Shown: positions 32,859 through 43,709 of the stretch, in pieces | How positions within the stretch are numbered: the stretch's first letter is position 1 | Layout of the letters: each line of letters begins with the position of its first letter | Source: Cryptomeria japonica | Lineage: Eukaryota; Streptophyta; Pinopsida; Cupressales; Cupressaceae | Reading direction: 5' to 3' | NCBI RefSeq assembly: GCF_030272615.1 | Contig: NC_081406.1 | Location: 478,050,900 to 478,114,899, forward strand | DNA: 64,000 nt | Translations under genes and position numbers: made by a program | The notes under the pieces: model-generated | What the model was told of the DNA's origin: nothing | The model's database searches: none | The model's input: only the letters and a program-made list of their open reading frames with translations

Positions 32859-34220
32859 ATGGAAGCGAGATCATGTTTTGTTCCTATTTTTGTTGCAAAT
32901 CCAACTATAGTGGAGGTTAAAGACTGCCCCAGGCCAATTTTCTAGTGGTATCCACATGTGGCTACCAAGGAAGATTTGGTTGGAGCATTTTCTTGCATTC
33001 CAGAGGGAGTGGTATATGTAGAGGATGTTAGGGCATACATCCATTATCATATAGAGGACTTAGGCACTTCAGAGATCAAAGGGATGTATATGAATGAACT
33101 CATGGGAAACTCTGGTAAGATCAAACTGGCATATCAACACATCGAAGATCTAGGGTTCACAGATATTCTAGATATTCTAGAGTTTGAGGATGAAATAGTC
33201 AAATATGTACTAAGAAGTGTACATGGAGAATTCATATGGCTGGACAGACCCTATAAAATTACTAAGGAAGCCATTTGGACAATTACTGGCTTGTCATCAA
33301 CAGGGCAACATCCGGATAAGAAGGTATCTAACGAATTTGTGAGGAAGATCACCAGTGCCACATCAAACAAGAGATCAATCAAGGTGAGCACTATCACCGA
33401 CACCGACATCAAGTTTGGCAGCATGGTTATAGGCTACAAGGTAACTCAATCTAACCGACTGAATTCAGTTTCCAGTTCATCTATTTTGGCTGCATATAGG
33501 ATGATGAGGGATAATATTAGGTTAGATCTTTGTGGCTAGATGTTTGAAAAATTATTGATCAACTTAGGGGAGATTAAAGGTGAGAAGAAGGGCAACTTAC
33601 GGTATGGAAACCTGTTAGTTTGCTTAATGCTATACTTTTTGAATGATACTCCCGGTTCTGGTAGGAAGCAATGGGATTTTGACATACTGATAGGAAGACA
33701 GCTAAAGTAGTCAATTGCTGCATTAGGAAGTCTGAGAGATTTAAAGCTTTTTAGAAATCTATGAGGTCTAGAATAAGAGTACCTGAGCATATAGTAGAGA
33801 TATACTCTACCGACATATGCTTCATGGTTAAGAAAGATGAGATCCTCATGGAGGCAGTCAAGCCTCGAAAGATTTGGATAGGAGAAATGGACTATGAGGT
33901 AGATGCATTAATTCTTGATGCATATGCAAAAATTCTACTAGATGCAGAAATAGATGAGGCAGAGAAGCCCTGTGGAACTGCTCAGTAGAAGACTCTTGAG
34001 GTTGAAACTGATTTCAACCAAAAGAAAAGGGAAAAACAAGAAGGAAAGGCAAGTAAGTTTGTACAGGAGGTTTCAAAGGACATTAAGGCACTCATTGATG
34101 CTGTCCCGGAGAAAGGAAGAAAGAGGAAGGATCTGGTAGTTCACATTAAACCTATGACTGCAGATTATGAGTCTGAAGATAACACACCATTAGCTTTCAA
34201 AAGGGTTGTGAGGAATAAAT
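32859..34220 (+). pseudogene. NA-E ORF2, N-terminal part (unknown function)
   Basis: ORF2 opens MEARSCFVPIFVANPTIVEV. A stop at 32,946 precedes a long open stretch to 33,539 containing GAFSCIPEGVVYVEDVRAYI, KYVLRSVHGEFIWLDRPYKI and EAIWTITGLSSTGQHPDKKV. The frame continues past the stop at 33,537 (NDTPGSGRKQWDFDILIGRQ), shifts near 33,750 and goes on with RVPEHIVEIYSTDICFMVKK and IWIGEMDYEVDALILDAYAK. After a stop at 33,986 a charged Lys/Glu-rich segment runs to the Cop-C insertion. I recognise no enzyme motif. The predicted globular part (WLDRPYKITKEAIWTITGL) may be a retroelement-specific domain. Confidence 0.7.
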
Positions 34221-35705
34221 TGTTGGCATTAGGTGAACCGGTATGAGGACATAATGACATTGTATATTGTCATTGATGTCAATCTGCTAAAGAGGTGAGA
34301 ACTGGCATATTAGAGAACCGGCATAACACTGTGAACCGACATTTGTGCCAAAGTGAAGCGGTGTGCTTGTTCAAGGTGAACCGACATATGGTTATGGGAA
34401 CCAGCACATGGAAGTGTTGTATGACTATCGGTTGGTAGTCTCAACTTCAGGGTTTCTGGTTGAAGTGCTTCAAGCCTGTGTGGCTCAACCGGTGACATTG
34501 TGTGATGAGTTACAATTGTAATGAAGAACAGATCATGTTGCCACATTAGCCTTGTGCGCATGAAGGATCTTGCATGAAGGAGATTGTTCCTATCTACCTC
34601 AGGAATGTGTAAAGTCTGTAAAACGGTGATAACGTGTGATGGGTTATCAGCCACCATGAAATCGATGAAAATGGACGATGAAGAATGTCTTGAGATTGGA
34701 TCAAGACTGTTGCAATTAATGTAGTGTTCTCAATGGTCAGGATTGAACCGTTTGAATTCCTTAACCTAATAGGTTTAGGGTTTAGGGCTTATGCTACCGA
34801 CCTATCTGTTTTCCTATAAGGTTGATGTTGTGTCTCTTTCTTAGGTTGTTAGCAAAAGTCATGTGTGTGTATCCAAGAGAAGGGATACGTGATTCTTGCC
34901 AGACCAAAAGAAGAGAAGTGACACCTGCAGAGTGTAAGTGCAGAAGGTGAAGAGGAGCTTAAGCAGATCTGCATTGGTATTGAGTGTTGTTACCAGATCA
35001 TTGTAATGCCTGTTGATCTCTAACCACCTCAATAGTTGGAAAAACCCTTAACGGGGTAGCCTTAACCGGCTTGTAAATCCTTTAACAGGGTAATTCAAAG
35101 CTATTGAGTTCGAAATCCTTTAGCTATTGAGTTCTTGAATTCTCTAACAAGGTAACCTTTAACAGGGTTTAACCCTTAACCGGGTGATCCCTAATAGGAT
35201 CGATTCCTAGCAGAACCTATTGTAATGTCTCTAACTAGACAAGGCTCCTAACAGAGCGGACTTCTAAAGAGTTCAAAAATAGCTTGTGGGTATTCATCCC
35301 CATCGTGGTTTTTCCCAGTTGGGTTTCCACGTGAAAAATATGTGAGTCATGTGTGATGCTTTTATCTTGTGATGCTTTCCCATTGTCTGTCAAGCATATG
35401 ATGGTTCTGTGTTTTATGCTTGTCAATAAAACATGTTGAACTAGGTATTATTATGATCTGATGATAGATTACATGTTTATGCATAAGGGTGAAATGGTAG
35501 TGCAGTCTTGAGTTGATTGAAAAGCTAAGTGAGTAACCGGTTAATGCTTGTCTCAGTCATTCTTAGCTTTATCGGTGTCACTATTTTCTAGTCATTTGAA
35601 GTGTCTGCTGTCTAACAGGGTTTAGGACTGTATTTTTGTCTATACTGATTCACCCCGCCCCTCTCAGTACCGGGTTAGTACTATCCGTTCATCATTGCAT
35701 TGTCA
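34221..35705 (+). repeat. Cop-C 5' LTR
   Basis: Starts TGTTGGCATTAGGTGAACCGG and ends TTGCATTGTCA. Contains the U3 16-mer (34,267-34,282), the R/U5 hairpin (35,305-35,330) and, at about 35,040-35,250, a string of CTTTAACAGGGTAA / CCTAACAGAG-type repeats. The end block CACCCCGCCCCTCTCAGT is shared with Cop-A and NA-E. Confidence 0.93.
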
Positions 35706-35707
35706 AT

Positions 35708-35719
35708 TGGTATCAGAGC
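35708..35719 (+). promoter_or_regulatory. Cop-C primer binding site (initiator tRNA-Met type)
   Basis: TGGTATCAGAGC lies two bases after the LTR end, a perfect match to the common Copia primer site. Confidence 0.95.
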
Positions 35720-35776
35720 ATCCTCCAGGTCCTCTATGTTATAAGCTTAACCGCTTTAGGTAAAGATCCTAGTCAA

Positions 35777-36793
35777 ATGATGAAGAGGGAAGGTCCAAAG
35801 TTTAATAGGGAAAATTTCAGTATATGGAAAGACAGAATGAAGATATTCATCAGAAGCATGGGTGCTCAACACTGGAGCTATGTTGAGACTGCCTATGTTG
35901 CTCCTACCGGTACCCTTACCGATGACCAAAAGAGAGAGATGTAGGAGAATGGGCAAGTCATGGAAGCCCTAATTAGTAGTTTATCTGACATTGAGTTTAT
36001 TGATGTTCAAGATAAGGTAAATCCCAAAGAGGTATGGGATACTCTTGAAAATATCTATGGCGGTGATGAGCATGTAAAACAAGCTAAGGAAGAAAGCCTT
36101 AGAGGGAAGTTTGAAGATATGCGTATGGTTGAACATGAGACCATTCAACACTATGAAATAAGAATCAAAACTGTTGTTGGAGATATCAAGAGTGTAGGCG
36201 GTAAAATAGAAGATGCCACTATGGTAAGCAAAGTCCTAAGATCCCCATTGTCGGTCTATGCAATAAGGGTTGCTGCTATTCAAGAGCTGAGATCAATAGA
36301 CAAGACTAAGGTATCCCTAGACTCCATCATAGCAAAGTTGGCAGCCTGTGAGCTAAATAGTTTCGATGGCAGTGTTCAAAAGACTGAATCGGCTTTTAAA
36401 GCTTCTGTTGTACCATCCAGAAAAGGAAAAGAAGCTAGTACTAGTGGTGAACCAAGACAGAGTAGAGAAATGGATGATGAGGAGATTTTGATGGCATTTG
36501 AAGCTCTCCTTGCCAGGAAACTTCCTAAGGGAACCGACAAATACAAAGGTAAGCTACCTTTGAAATGCTTCTCTTGTAACCAAATAGGACATACTATTGT
36601 AAAATGTCCTAATGGTGACAACAAGGACAAACCAGAAAGGTTCAAGAAATTCAAAGGAGGATACCGGAGAAACTGTTTTGTGGCAGTTGATGAAGGTATC
36701 ATAGATGAAGAATCAGAGGATGAAGAAAATGAAGATATTGTGTTTGTTGCTGTCAAGGAAGATGCGTTGGACAAGAAGGCTCTTGTCTCCTAG
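35777..36793 (+). pseudogene. gag: Cop-C Gag
   Basis: Gag begins MMKREGPKFNRENFSIWKDR, 58 nt after the primer site. A TAG at 35,942-35,944 interrupts it after REM, where CAG is likely, and the frame is then open to 36,793. The UBN2-like domain includes VWDTLENIYGGDEHVKQAKE and IQHYEIRIKTVVGDIKSVGG. A complete zinc knuckle CFSCNQIGHTIVKC lies near 36,565-36,610, followed by acidic repeats (EESEDEENEDIVFVAVKED). The equivalent Cop-B gag has the same layout, so the start is well supported. Confidence 0.92.
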
Positions 36794-37888
36794 TTTGATA
36801 ATTCCAATGAGTGGATCATTGACAGTGGTTGTTCTCAGCATATGACTGGTGACCGGAGCAAGTTTCTATCCTTGGAGGAGTATGATGGTGGTGTGGTTCA
36901 CTTTGGCAATGATGCACCATGCATGGTCAAGGGCAGAGGGTCCATCTCTCTGAATGGAAAGAGTAGTGCTGACAATGTGTACTGGGTTGATGGTCTCAGA
37001 CACAACTTTCTGAGTGTTCCCCAGCTGAATGACAGTGGCCTCACTCTAGAATTAAAGAATGGAGTTTGCAAAATCAAAGGAAAGAATGGTGAATTGGTGG
37101 CCATCGGCATGCAAACCAAAGGTAACCTATTTCATCTGAATGCAAATATAAGTACATGTCTTATGGCTAAATTTGATGATAGATGGATATGGCATAGGAG
37201 ACTCTGCCATGTAAACTTTGATAACATTGTGAAGGCTAGTAAGATCAAGGCAGTTAGAGGGTTGCCGATGCTAAGCAAACCAGATAATACCTTGTGCAGA
37301 GAGTGTCAATTGGGGAAAATGTCTTCCTCAACCTTTAAAGGTAAGTCTTTCACTGCTGACAACTTGCTTGATCTTGTGCATACTGATTTGTGTGGTCCTA
37401 TGAAAACTAGAAGTGTGCAAGGTGATAGGTACCTCATGATTCTCACTGATGACTACTCAAGAATGATGTGGGTCACATTCTTGAAAGACAAGTCTGAAGC
37501 CTTTGTAAAGTTCAAAGCTTTCAGAGCATTAGTGGAGAAGGAAAGCAATAAAAGGATCAAGTGCCTGAGAACTCGTCAAGGAGGGCAATTCACTTCCGGT
37601 GAATTCAACAAGTACTATGAAGAACATGGCATCAAGAGGCAATTGTCTGCCCCCCGGACTCCACAGCAGAATGGCCTAGCAGAAAGGAATAACTGGACTA
37701 TGGTTGAAGCAGCTAGAACCATGTTGATTCAAGGAAAGGTAGCTCACACCTTTTGGAGAGAAGCAGTGAGCACTGCAGTCTACACAATGAACCGGGTACT
37801 CATCAAGAAAGGTAAGGATAAAACTCTTTATGAGTATTGGACTAGTAAGACACCTGTGGTCAGCTACTTTAGAGTGTTTGGTAGCTAA
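36794..37888 (+). pseudogene. pol: Cop-C protease and integrase
   Basis: In the same frame as gag after a TAG at 36,791. The protease active site is WIIDSGCSQHMTGDRSKF. The integrase pre-domain shows WIWHRRLCHVNF and CRECQLGKM; the core shows HTDLCGPMKTRS, LTDDYSRM and NGLAERNN. At the second catalytic position the sequence is CLRTRQGGQFTS, where Cop-B has CLRSDRGGEFTS: the Asp is replaced by Arg, so this copy's integrase should be inactive. A TAA at 37,886 interrupts the frame at the Lys of the FGSKCYI-type motif. Confidence 0.92.
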
Positions 37889-39874
37889 TGTTACATCAAG
37901 AGGAGTGAACACCTGAGCAAATTTGATGCGAAATGTGATGAGGGAATATTCCTAGGATATTCCACCAAGAGCAAATCTCTCAAGTGTTTCAACAATAGGA
38001 CTCAGAGAATTATGGAAAGCATCAATGTAAGAGTTGATGAAACCTCTGAGAAAACTGAGGAAACTGGCAGTGAGCAAGCGGTAAATGAACTAGTTGCAAC
38101 CTTCTGGGAATCGGTTGACAGCCAACCAAGTACCAGTAATAATGTTCCTACATTGGCAAATGTAGATGTTGATACTGATGGAGATGAGGATGAAGAAGAA
38201 AAGCAAGAGGAATCTATCAAGACCATTCCTCGGTATGTTAAGCTGAATCATGATCCTAAGCAGATCATAGGAGATAAGGATGCAGGAATCCTTACAAGAA
38301 GAAAGGTCAGAGAAAACTCATGTATGATCTCTGAATTTGAGCCTAAAACATTCAAAGAGGCACATAAAGATGAAGACTGGATCAAGGCAATGGAAGAGGA
38401 ACTTGACCAGATAGAGAAAAATGGTACATGGTCTCTGGTAGCCAGACCGGAGCATAAAAATGTCATTGGTACCAAATGGGTCTTCAGAAATAAGCTGAAT
38501 GAGGATGACACAGTGATTAGAAACAAAGCCAGACTGGTGTGCAAAGGATATGCCCAAGAAGAAGGAGAAGACTATGGAGAAACCTTTGCTCTTGTAGCCA
38601 GATTGGAAGGAGTTTGTATGCTTCTTGCATATGCAGCCTTTAAAGGCTTCAAAGTATATCAAATGGATATAAAATCTGCATTCCTAAATGCTGTAATTGA
38701 AGAGGAGGTGTATATAGAGCAACCAGATGGGTTTGCCCTATTTGAAGACAATGACATGGTATGTAGGCTACATAAAGCATTATATGGCCTAAAGCAGGCA
38801 CCTAGAGCATGGTATGAACGTCTACATTCCCATCTTGTGAATATTGGATTTGAGAGAACAAGTGAAGATAGTAATATCTACTTGAGGTCTGAAGGAGATC
38901 AGATCTTGATCTGTGAGGTATTTGTTGATGACATTATCTTTGGTGGAGATGATAAGATGAGTCATGAGTTTGCAGATGAGATGAAGAAAGAGTTTGAAAT
39001 GTCACTCATAGGGGAGATTAAATTCTTCATTGGACTGCAGATCCAACAGATGAAGGATGGAATCTTTATCACTCAGTCCAAGTATGTCAAAGAGGTGTTG
39101 AAGACCTTTGGCATGGAAGATAGAAAATCGGTCGGTACACCAATGGTGACCGGTTGTAAACTATCTAAAGAAGATGACTCAGAATTGGTTGATGAGAAGG
39201 AATACCGATCAATGATTGGTAAGTTGCATTATGTAGTACATAGCAGACCAGATATTGCACATGCAGTTGGCATTACTGCAAGATTCCAGAAAAGCCCAAG
39301 AGAATCTCACTTGGTTGCAGTCAATCGGATTCTTAGGTATCTGAAGGGAACTGTTGACTATGGATTGTGGTATCCTTATAGCAAGGATTTCAACTTAAAA
39401 GTATACACAGATGCTGATTGGGCGGGCAATGTAGATGACTGGAAAAGCACAACCAGTGGTGCATTCTTTCTTGGTGATAGACTGATCTCATGGATGAGTA
39501 AGAAGCAGAGTTGTATCTCTCAGTCTACAGTGGAAGCAGAGTATGTTGCAGCTTTCATGAACTGCACTTAGACAATTTGGATGAAGCATGTATTAAATGG
39601 CTTCAAAGTTCCTGTATCTGAACTGGTAAGTATATTTTGTGACAATACTAGTGCAATTAATATCTCCAAGAATCTCATTTTACATTCTAGAACCAAGCAC
39701 TTTGAACTTAAGTATCATTTCTTAAAGGAAAAGGTTCAGAACAAAGAGATTGCACTAGAACATGTTTCCAATAAGGAGCAGTTTGCAGACATATTCACCA
39801 AGCCTCTCCCAAAGACTACATTTATGTACTTAAGAGGTGAATTAGGGGTATTGCCCCTTCAGGAGGTGAACTAA
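37889..39874 (+). pseudogene. pol: Cop-C reverse transcriptase and RNase H
   Basis: Continues in frame to the natural stop at 39,872-39,874. A Glu/Asp/Ser-rich linker precedes RT blocks [46 protein letters not shown], the catalytic EVFVDDIIFGG and [11 protein letters not shown]. RNase H shows VYTDADWAGNVDDWKSTTSG and ISQSTVEAEYVAA, with catalytic Asp and Glu in place. A TAG at 39,569 (NCT-stop-TIWMK) interrupts RNase H; CAG-to-TAG explains it. The tail (FCDNTSAINISKN, HVSNKEQFADIFTKPLP) is complete. RT itself looks intact. Confidence 0.93.
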
Positions 39875-40104
39875 AGGTATATGCTCCACATCAGTCATGT
39901 ATTGCATGGTCAAAATTTTCTTCAAGATTGATGTGTTGAAGGATGCTACTCCTCAGGGGGAGCAACATAATGGAATAGGGAATCTTGTGCCTCCACTTTG
40001 GCATTGTTGTCAAAGGGGAGAAGATGTAAAGCGGAGAAGATATCTGCAGAAATTGGGGGAGAAGATGTGAAGCAGAGAGATGTCTTTGTATATTGCAATC
40101 AATG
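39875..40104 (+). other. Cop-C 3' untranslated region
   Basis: Non-coding, with repeated GGAGAAGAT(A/G)T stretches near 40,018-40,072 and two purine tracts. No gene is seen. Confidence 0.75.
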
Positions 40105-40118
40105 CCAAAGGGGGAGAT
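40105..40118 (+). promoter_or_regulatory. Cop-C polypurine tract
   Basis: CCAAAGGGGGAGAT abuts the 3' LTR. Two earlier purine tracts (GTCAAAGGGGAGAAG near 40,009 and TTGGGGGAGAAG near 40,054) could act as additional plus-strand primers. Confidence 0.9.
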
Positions 40119-41634
40119 TGTTGGCATTATGTGAACCGGTATGAGGACATAATGACATTGTATGTTGTCATTGATGTCAATATGTTAAAGAGGTGAGAAC
40201 TGACATATGAGAGAACCGGAATAACACTGTGAACCAACATTTGTGCCAAAGTGAAGCGCTATGCTTGTTCAAGGTGAACCGGCATATGGTTATGGGAACC
40301 GACACATGGAAGCATTATATGACTACCGGTTGGTAGTCTCAACTTCATGGTTTCCGATTGAAGTGCTTCAAGCCTGTGTGGTTCAACCGGTGACATTGTG
40401 TGATGAGTTAGCATTGTAATGAAGAATAGATCATGTTGCCATGTCAGCCTTGTGCGCGTGAAGGATCTTGCATGAAGGAGATTGTTCCTATCTACCTCGG
40501 GAATGTGCGAAGTTTGTAAAATGACGATAATGTGTGATGGGTTATCAGCCACCATGAAATCGGTGAAAATGGACGATGGAGAATGTCTTGAGATTGGATC
40601 AAGACTGTTGCAATTAATGCAGTCTTCTCAACGGTCAGGATTGAACTGTTTGAATTCCTTAACCTAACAGGTTCAGGGTTTAGGGTTTTTGCTACCGACC
40701 TATTTGTTTTCCTATAAGGTCGATGTTGTGTCTCTTTCTTAGGTTGTTGGCAAAAGTTGTGTGTGTGTATCCAAGAGAAGGGATATGTGATTCTTGCCAG
40801 ACCAAAAGAAGAGAAGTGACACCTGTAGAGTGTAAGTGCAGAAGGTGAAGAGGAGCTTAAGCGGATCTGCATTGGTATTGAGTGTTGTTACCATATCATT
40901 GTAATACCTGTTGATCTCTAACCACCTCAACAGTTGGAAAATCCCTTAACAGGGTAGCCTTAAGCAGCTTGCTGTAAATCCTTTAATAGGGTAATTCAAA
41001 GCTATTGAGTTTGAAATCCTTTAGCTATTGAGTTCTTGAAATCCTCTAACAAGGTAACCTTTAACAGGGTTTAACCCTTAATCGGGTATTGTAGCCATCC
41101 CTTAACTGGGTGATCCCTAACAGGATCAGTTCCTAGCAGAACCTATTGTAATGTCTCTAACCGGACAAGGCTCCTAACAGAGCGGACTTCTAAAGAGTTC
41201 AAAAACAGCTTGTGGGTATTCATCCCCACCATGGATTTTCCCAGTTGGGTTTCCACGTGAAAAACATGTGAGTCGTGTGTGATGCTTTCCCATTGTCTGT
41301 CAAGCATATGATGGTTCTGTGTTTTATGCCTGTCAATAAAACATGTTGAACTAGTTGTTATTATGATCTGATGATAGATTACCTGTTTATGCATAAGGGT
41401 GAAATGGTAGTGCAGTCTTGAGTTGAGTGAAAAGCTAAGTGAGTAACCGGTCAATGCTTGTCTTAGTCATTCTTAGCTTTACTGGTTGCACTCAGTTTCA
41501 AATCGGTGTCATTGTTTGCCAGTCATTTGAAGTGTCTATTGTCTAACAAGATTTAGGGCTGTATTTTTGTCTGTACTGATTCACCCCCCCTCTTAGTACT
41601 GGGTTAGTACTATTCGTTCATCATTGAGTTATCA
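40119..41634 (+). repeat. Cop-C 3' LTR
   Basis: Collinear with the 5' LTR, with scattered substitutions and small length differences; for example, the segments TATTGTAGCCATCCCTTAAC near 41,087 and TGCACTCAGTTTCAAATCGG near 41,487 are present only here. The U3 16-mer is at 40,165-40,180 and the R/U5 hairpin at 41,231-41,256. Ends GAGTTATCA. Confidence 0.92.
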
Positions 41635-41639
41635 GAAAC

Positions 41640-43445
41640 CGGAAGAACCTAAAGTGGAAGCAAAGAATCAATCGGTTAGGAAGGTCACCATCAAGTTACC
41701 GGCATAAAAGCAGGCACCTAAGGCCACATCAACAACTGCATCCGGTACTGCCAGAAGGAGGAAGAAGAGTGACATTGATTTGGCACTAGAGACTGGTAAT
41801 CTGACTATTATACCACCTATGACTTGTGGTGAAATTATTGATGAAATTACTAAGGATGGGACGCTGAAAAATGTTAGTCTTATTATTGTACATTAGAAGT
41901 TGATGAACAGAGAGAGGTAGAGGAAGCAATTCTATTGTATTTGGATATCTATAAGAAATCATTAATAGAGATAGAAAATCAAATACTGGCAGAGTTATAT
42001 AACATGTTAGATGCTAGAAGGTTATCTTCTATGCAAGAGCATAAGCACATTAAAATGCAAGAAATTTTAGCTATATGTGTTGCTATAACTCCAGATGAAA
42101 TGGATAAGACAATTGAGGCTGCAGATAAGAAGGTATTAAATAGAAAACATAGAATAAGTAGCTTGATGTTAGGAAGGATGAACATGAGGTAATAAAAGAA
42201 ACACATAAGGCTTGGATCAATTTTTTGGGAGAACACAGAGGATTCTTTACTTCACCGAAGACCAAAACTGGGACTGTAGATACACCAGTTGAAGGGAAAG
42301 GTAAAGGGATCATGGGTACTCCACCCTCATTTTTGAAGAATATCAAGATAATGGAAATTGAGCCACCGCTAAACACAAATGTACAGAAAAATACTGAAAC
42401 GCCGATTAATACAGAGAACATTGTATAGGATACTAACATTGAGGACAATTATCCTCCAGATACTAATGTACAAGTTGAGGATATTATTCCTAGAGAGGAA
42501 CCGGTAGTTGCATAGACTGCACCAAGTGGCGAAGCCACCGGTGCAAGTGAGGAGGTATTAAAGGATAAATCATCAGATAAAACATGGGAATCTGACAAGG
42601 AACCAGTTGCTGGCACATCATTATTGACAATTGACACTTCTCTTGTGGAAAAGAAAACCATCACAAAGATGAGTCCCACAAAACATATGATGATGGTTGC
42701 TCAGAAACTGATGAAGGAGGGAACCAAAGACAAAGGGATTATAGATCAATCCATAACTGTTTTGCACAGATTGGTCCCAAATTGTAAGATTGAAAATGAA
42801 GCAAGCCCTTTCGGCAAGCTTAACGTAATCACTGAGCACATATCAAAATACTTTCAATCCTTACAACAGAGCTCTAACCAACAAGCACTTGAAAAATTCA
42901 CTTTGGCTTCGAGAGCCACTTTTGATCAAATCATTGAGAGAGAAAAGAAAAAGATTGAGGAGAAGCTAATTTTGATAGAAAATTCTTTGAAACAATGTAC
43001 TAATATATACAGGGTATGTTGTAATACTGAAATATTGACAACAAATGTAGATAAAAAGATAAAAGAGATACAAGAGAAAATTGCTAATATTGCTAACTCT
43101 TTTGATGGACTAATTTCACTGACAACATCTATTGATGGACAAGTTTTGACTTTGGAGAACCAAATTTCTGCTCTTGAAAAGGAAAGAGATAAGATCATTT
43201 GGAGAGCCAAAAGTCTTAGAGGTTTGGTGAGTCCAAGATTGGATTCACTTTGTGTACATAAGAGGGAATGCATGGATATGCTGGGAAAGCCCACACCGGC
43301 AGAAGTTAATGAGAAAGAATCTCTTGCATATTTATTGAGTGGACTTGTATCCATCTCCAAAACATTCAAAACCGGTTGGGATACTTACATGGAATTACTA
43401 GAGAAAGCTTATCTGGAAATCTTGAAACTGGTCAAGCTCCAGTAA
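41640..43445 (+). pseudogene. NA-E ORF2, C-terminal part (coiled-coil protein)
   Basis: Continuation of ORF2 after Cop-C: a basic stretch ending VRKVTIKLPA and a stop, then LALETGNLTIIPPMTCGEII. A frame change near 41,890 leads to EEAILLYLDIYKKSLIEIEN and ITPDEMDKTIEAADKKVLNR. Another frame change near 42,190 leads to a Pro/Thr/Glu-rich linker with stops at 42,426 and 42,513 and then a long open part to 43,445. That part has FGKLNVITEHISKYFQSLQQ and a heptad-type coiled coil (IIEREKKKIEEKLILIENSL). It ends LEKAYLEILKLVKLQ. No similarity to pol was seen. Oligomerisation through the coiled coil is inferred. Confidence 0.68.
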
Positions 43446-43696
43446 GACATTTTTGAGGTATTCAATGTACAGTTCTTATTCTTTGACATTTTTTGGGGGG
43501 GGGCATTGATGTTAAAGGGGGAGTAGTATAGAAGTGAAAAAGGACAAAGGGTTGCATAAATTAGGGTGAGTTACAGAGTTTTTGGAATTTTTCGAGATAT
43601 GGAGCATTTTGCATATTCAGCTCAGGGGGAGCAGGGCAGGATGAAACTGGTAGATGAAACTACGACCCTTTTTCACATGAGTGTTGCCATCAATGC
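43446..43696 (+). other. NA-E 3' untranslated region
   Basis: Contains purine tracts TTTTGGGGGGGGGCATTGATG (about 43,490) and TTAAAGGGGGAGTAG (about 43,513) well upstream of the final one. No coding sequence is seen. Confidence 0.7.
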
Positions 43697-43709
43697 CAAA
43701 GAGGGAGAT
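43697..43709 (+). promoter_or_regulatory. NA-E polypurine tract
   Basis: CAAAGAGGGAGAT abuts the 3' LTR and is preceded by CATCAATGC, matching the Cop-C context CAATCAATGCCAAAGGGGG with one G-to-A change in the tract. Confidence 0.85.

Larger units (their letters stand above)
34221..41634 (+). mobile_element. Cop-C: full-length Ty1/Copia element nested in NA-E ORF2
   Basis: LTRs of 1,485 and 1,516 bp, an intact primer site, one continuous Gag-Pol frame with four in-frame stops, and a polypurine tract. The flanking 5-mers are TAAAT (34,216-34,220) and GAAAC (41,635-41,639), which agree only in the central AAA. However, LTRs plus internal region plus 5 bp total 7,419 bp, a multiple of three, and the NA-E reading frame continues on the far side, as expected for a simple insertion with a 5-bp duplication. 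It is the best preserved element in the window. Confidence 0.93.

Noticed and set aside
42926-43369. 147-codon minus-strand frame
   Set aside because: Antisense shadow of the coiled-coil part of NA-E ORF2.
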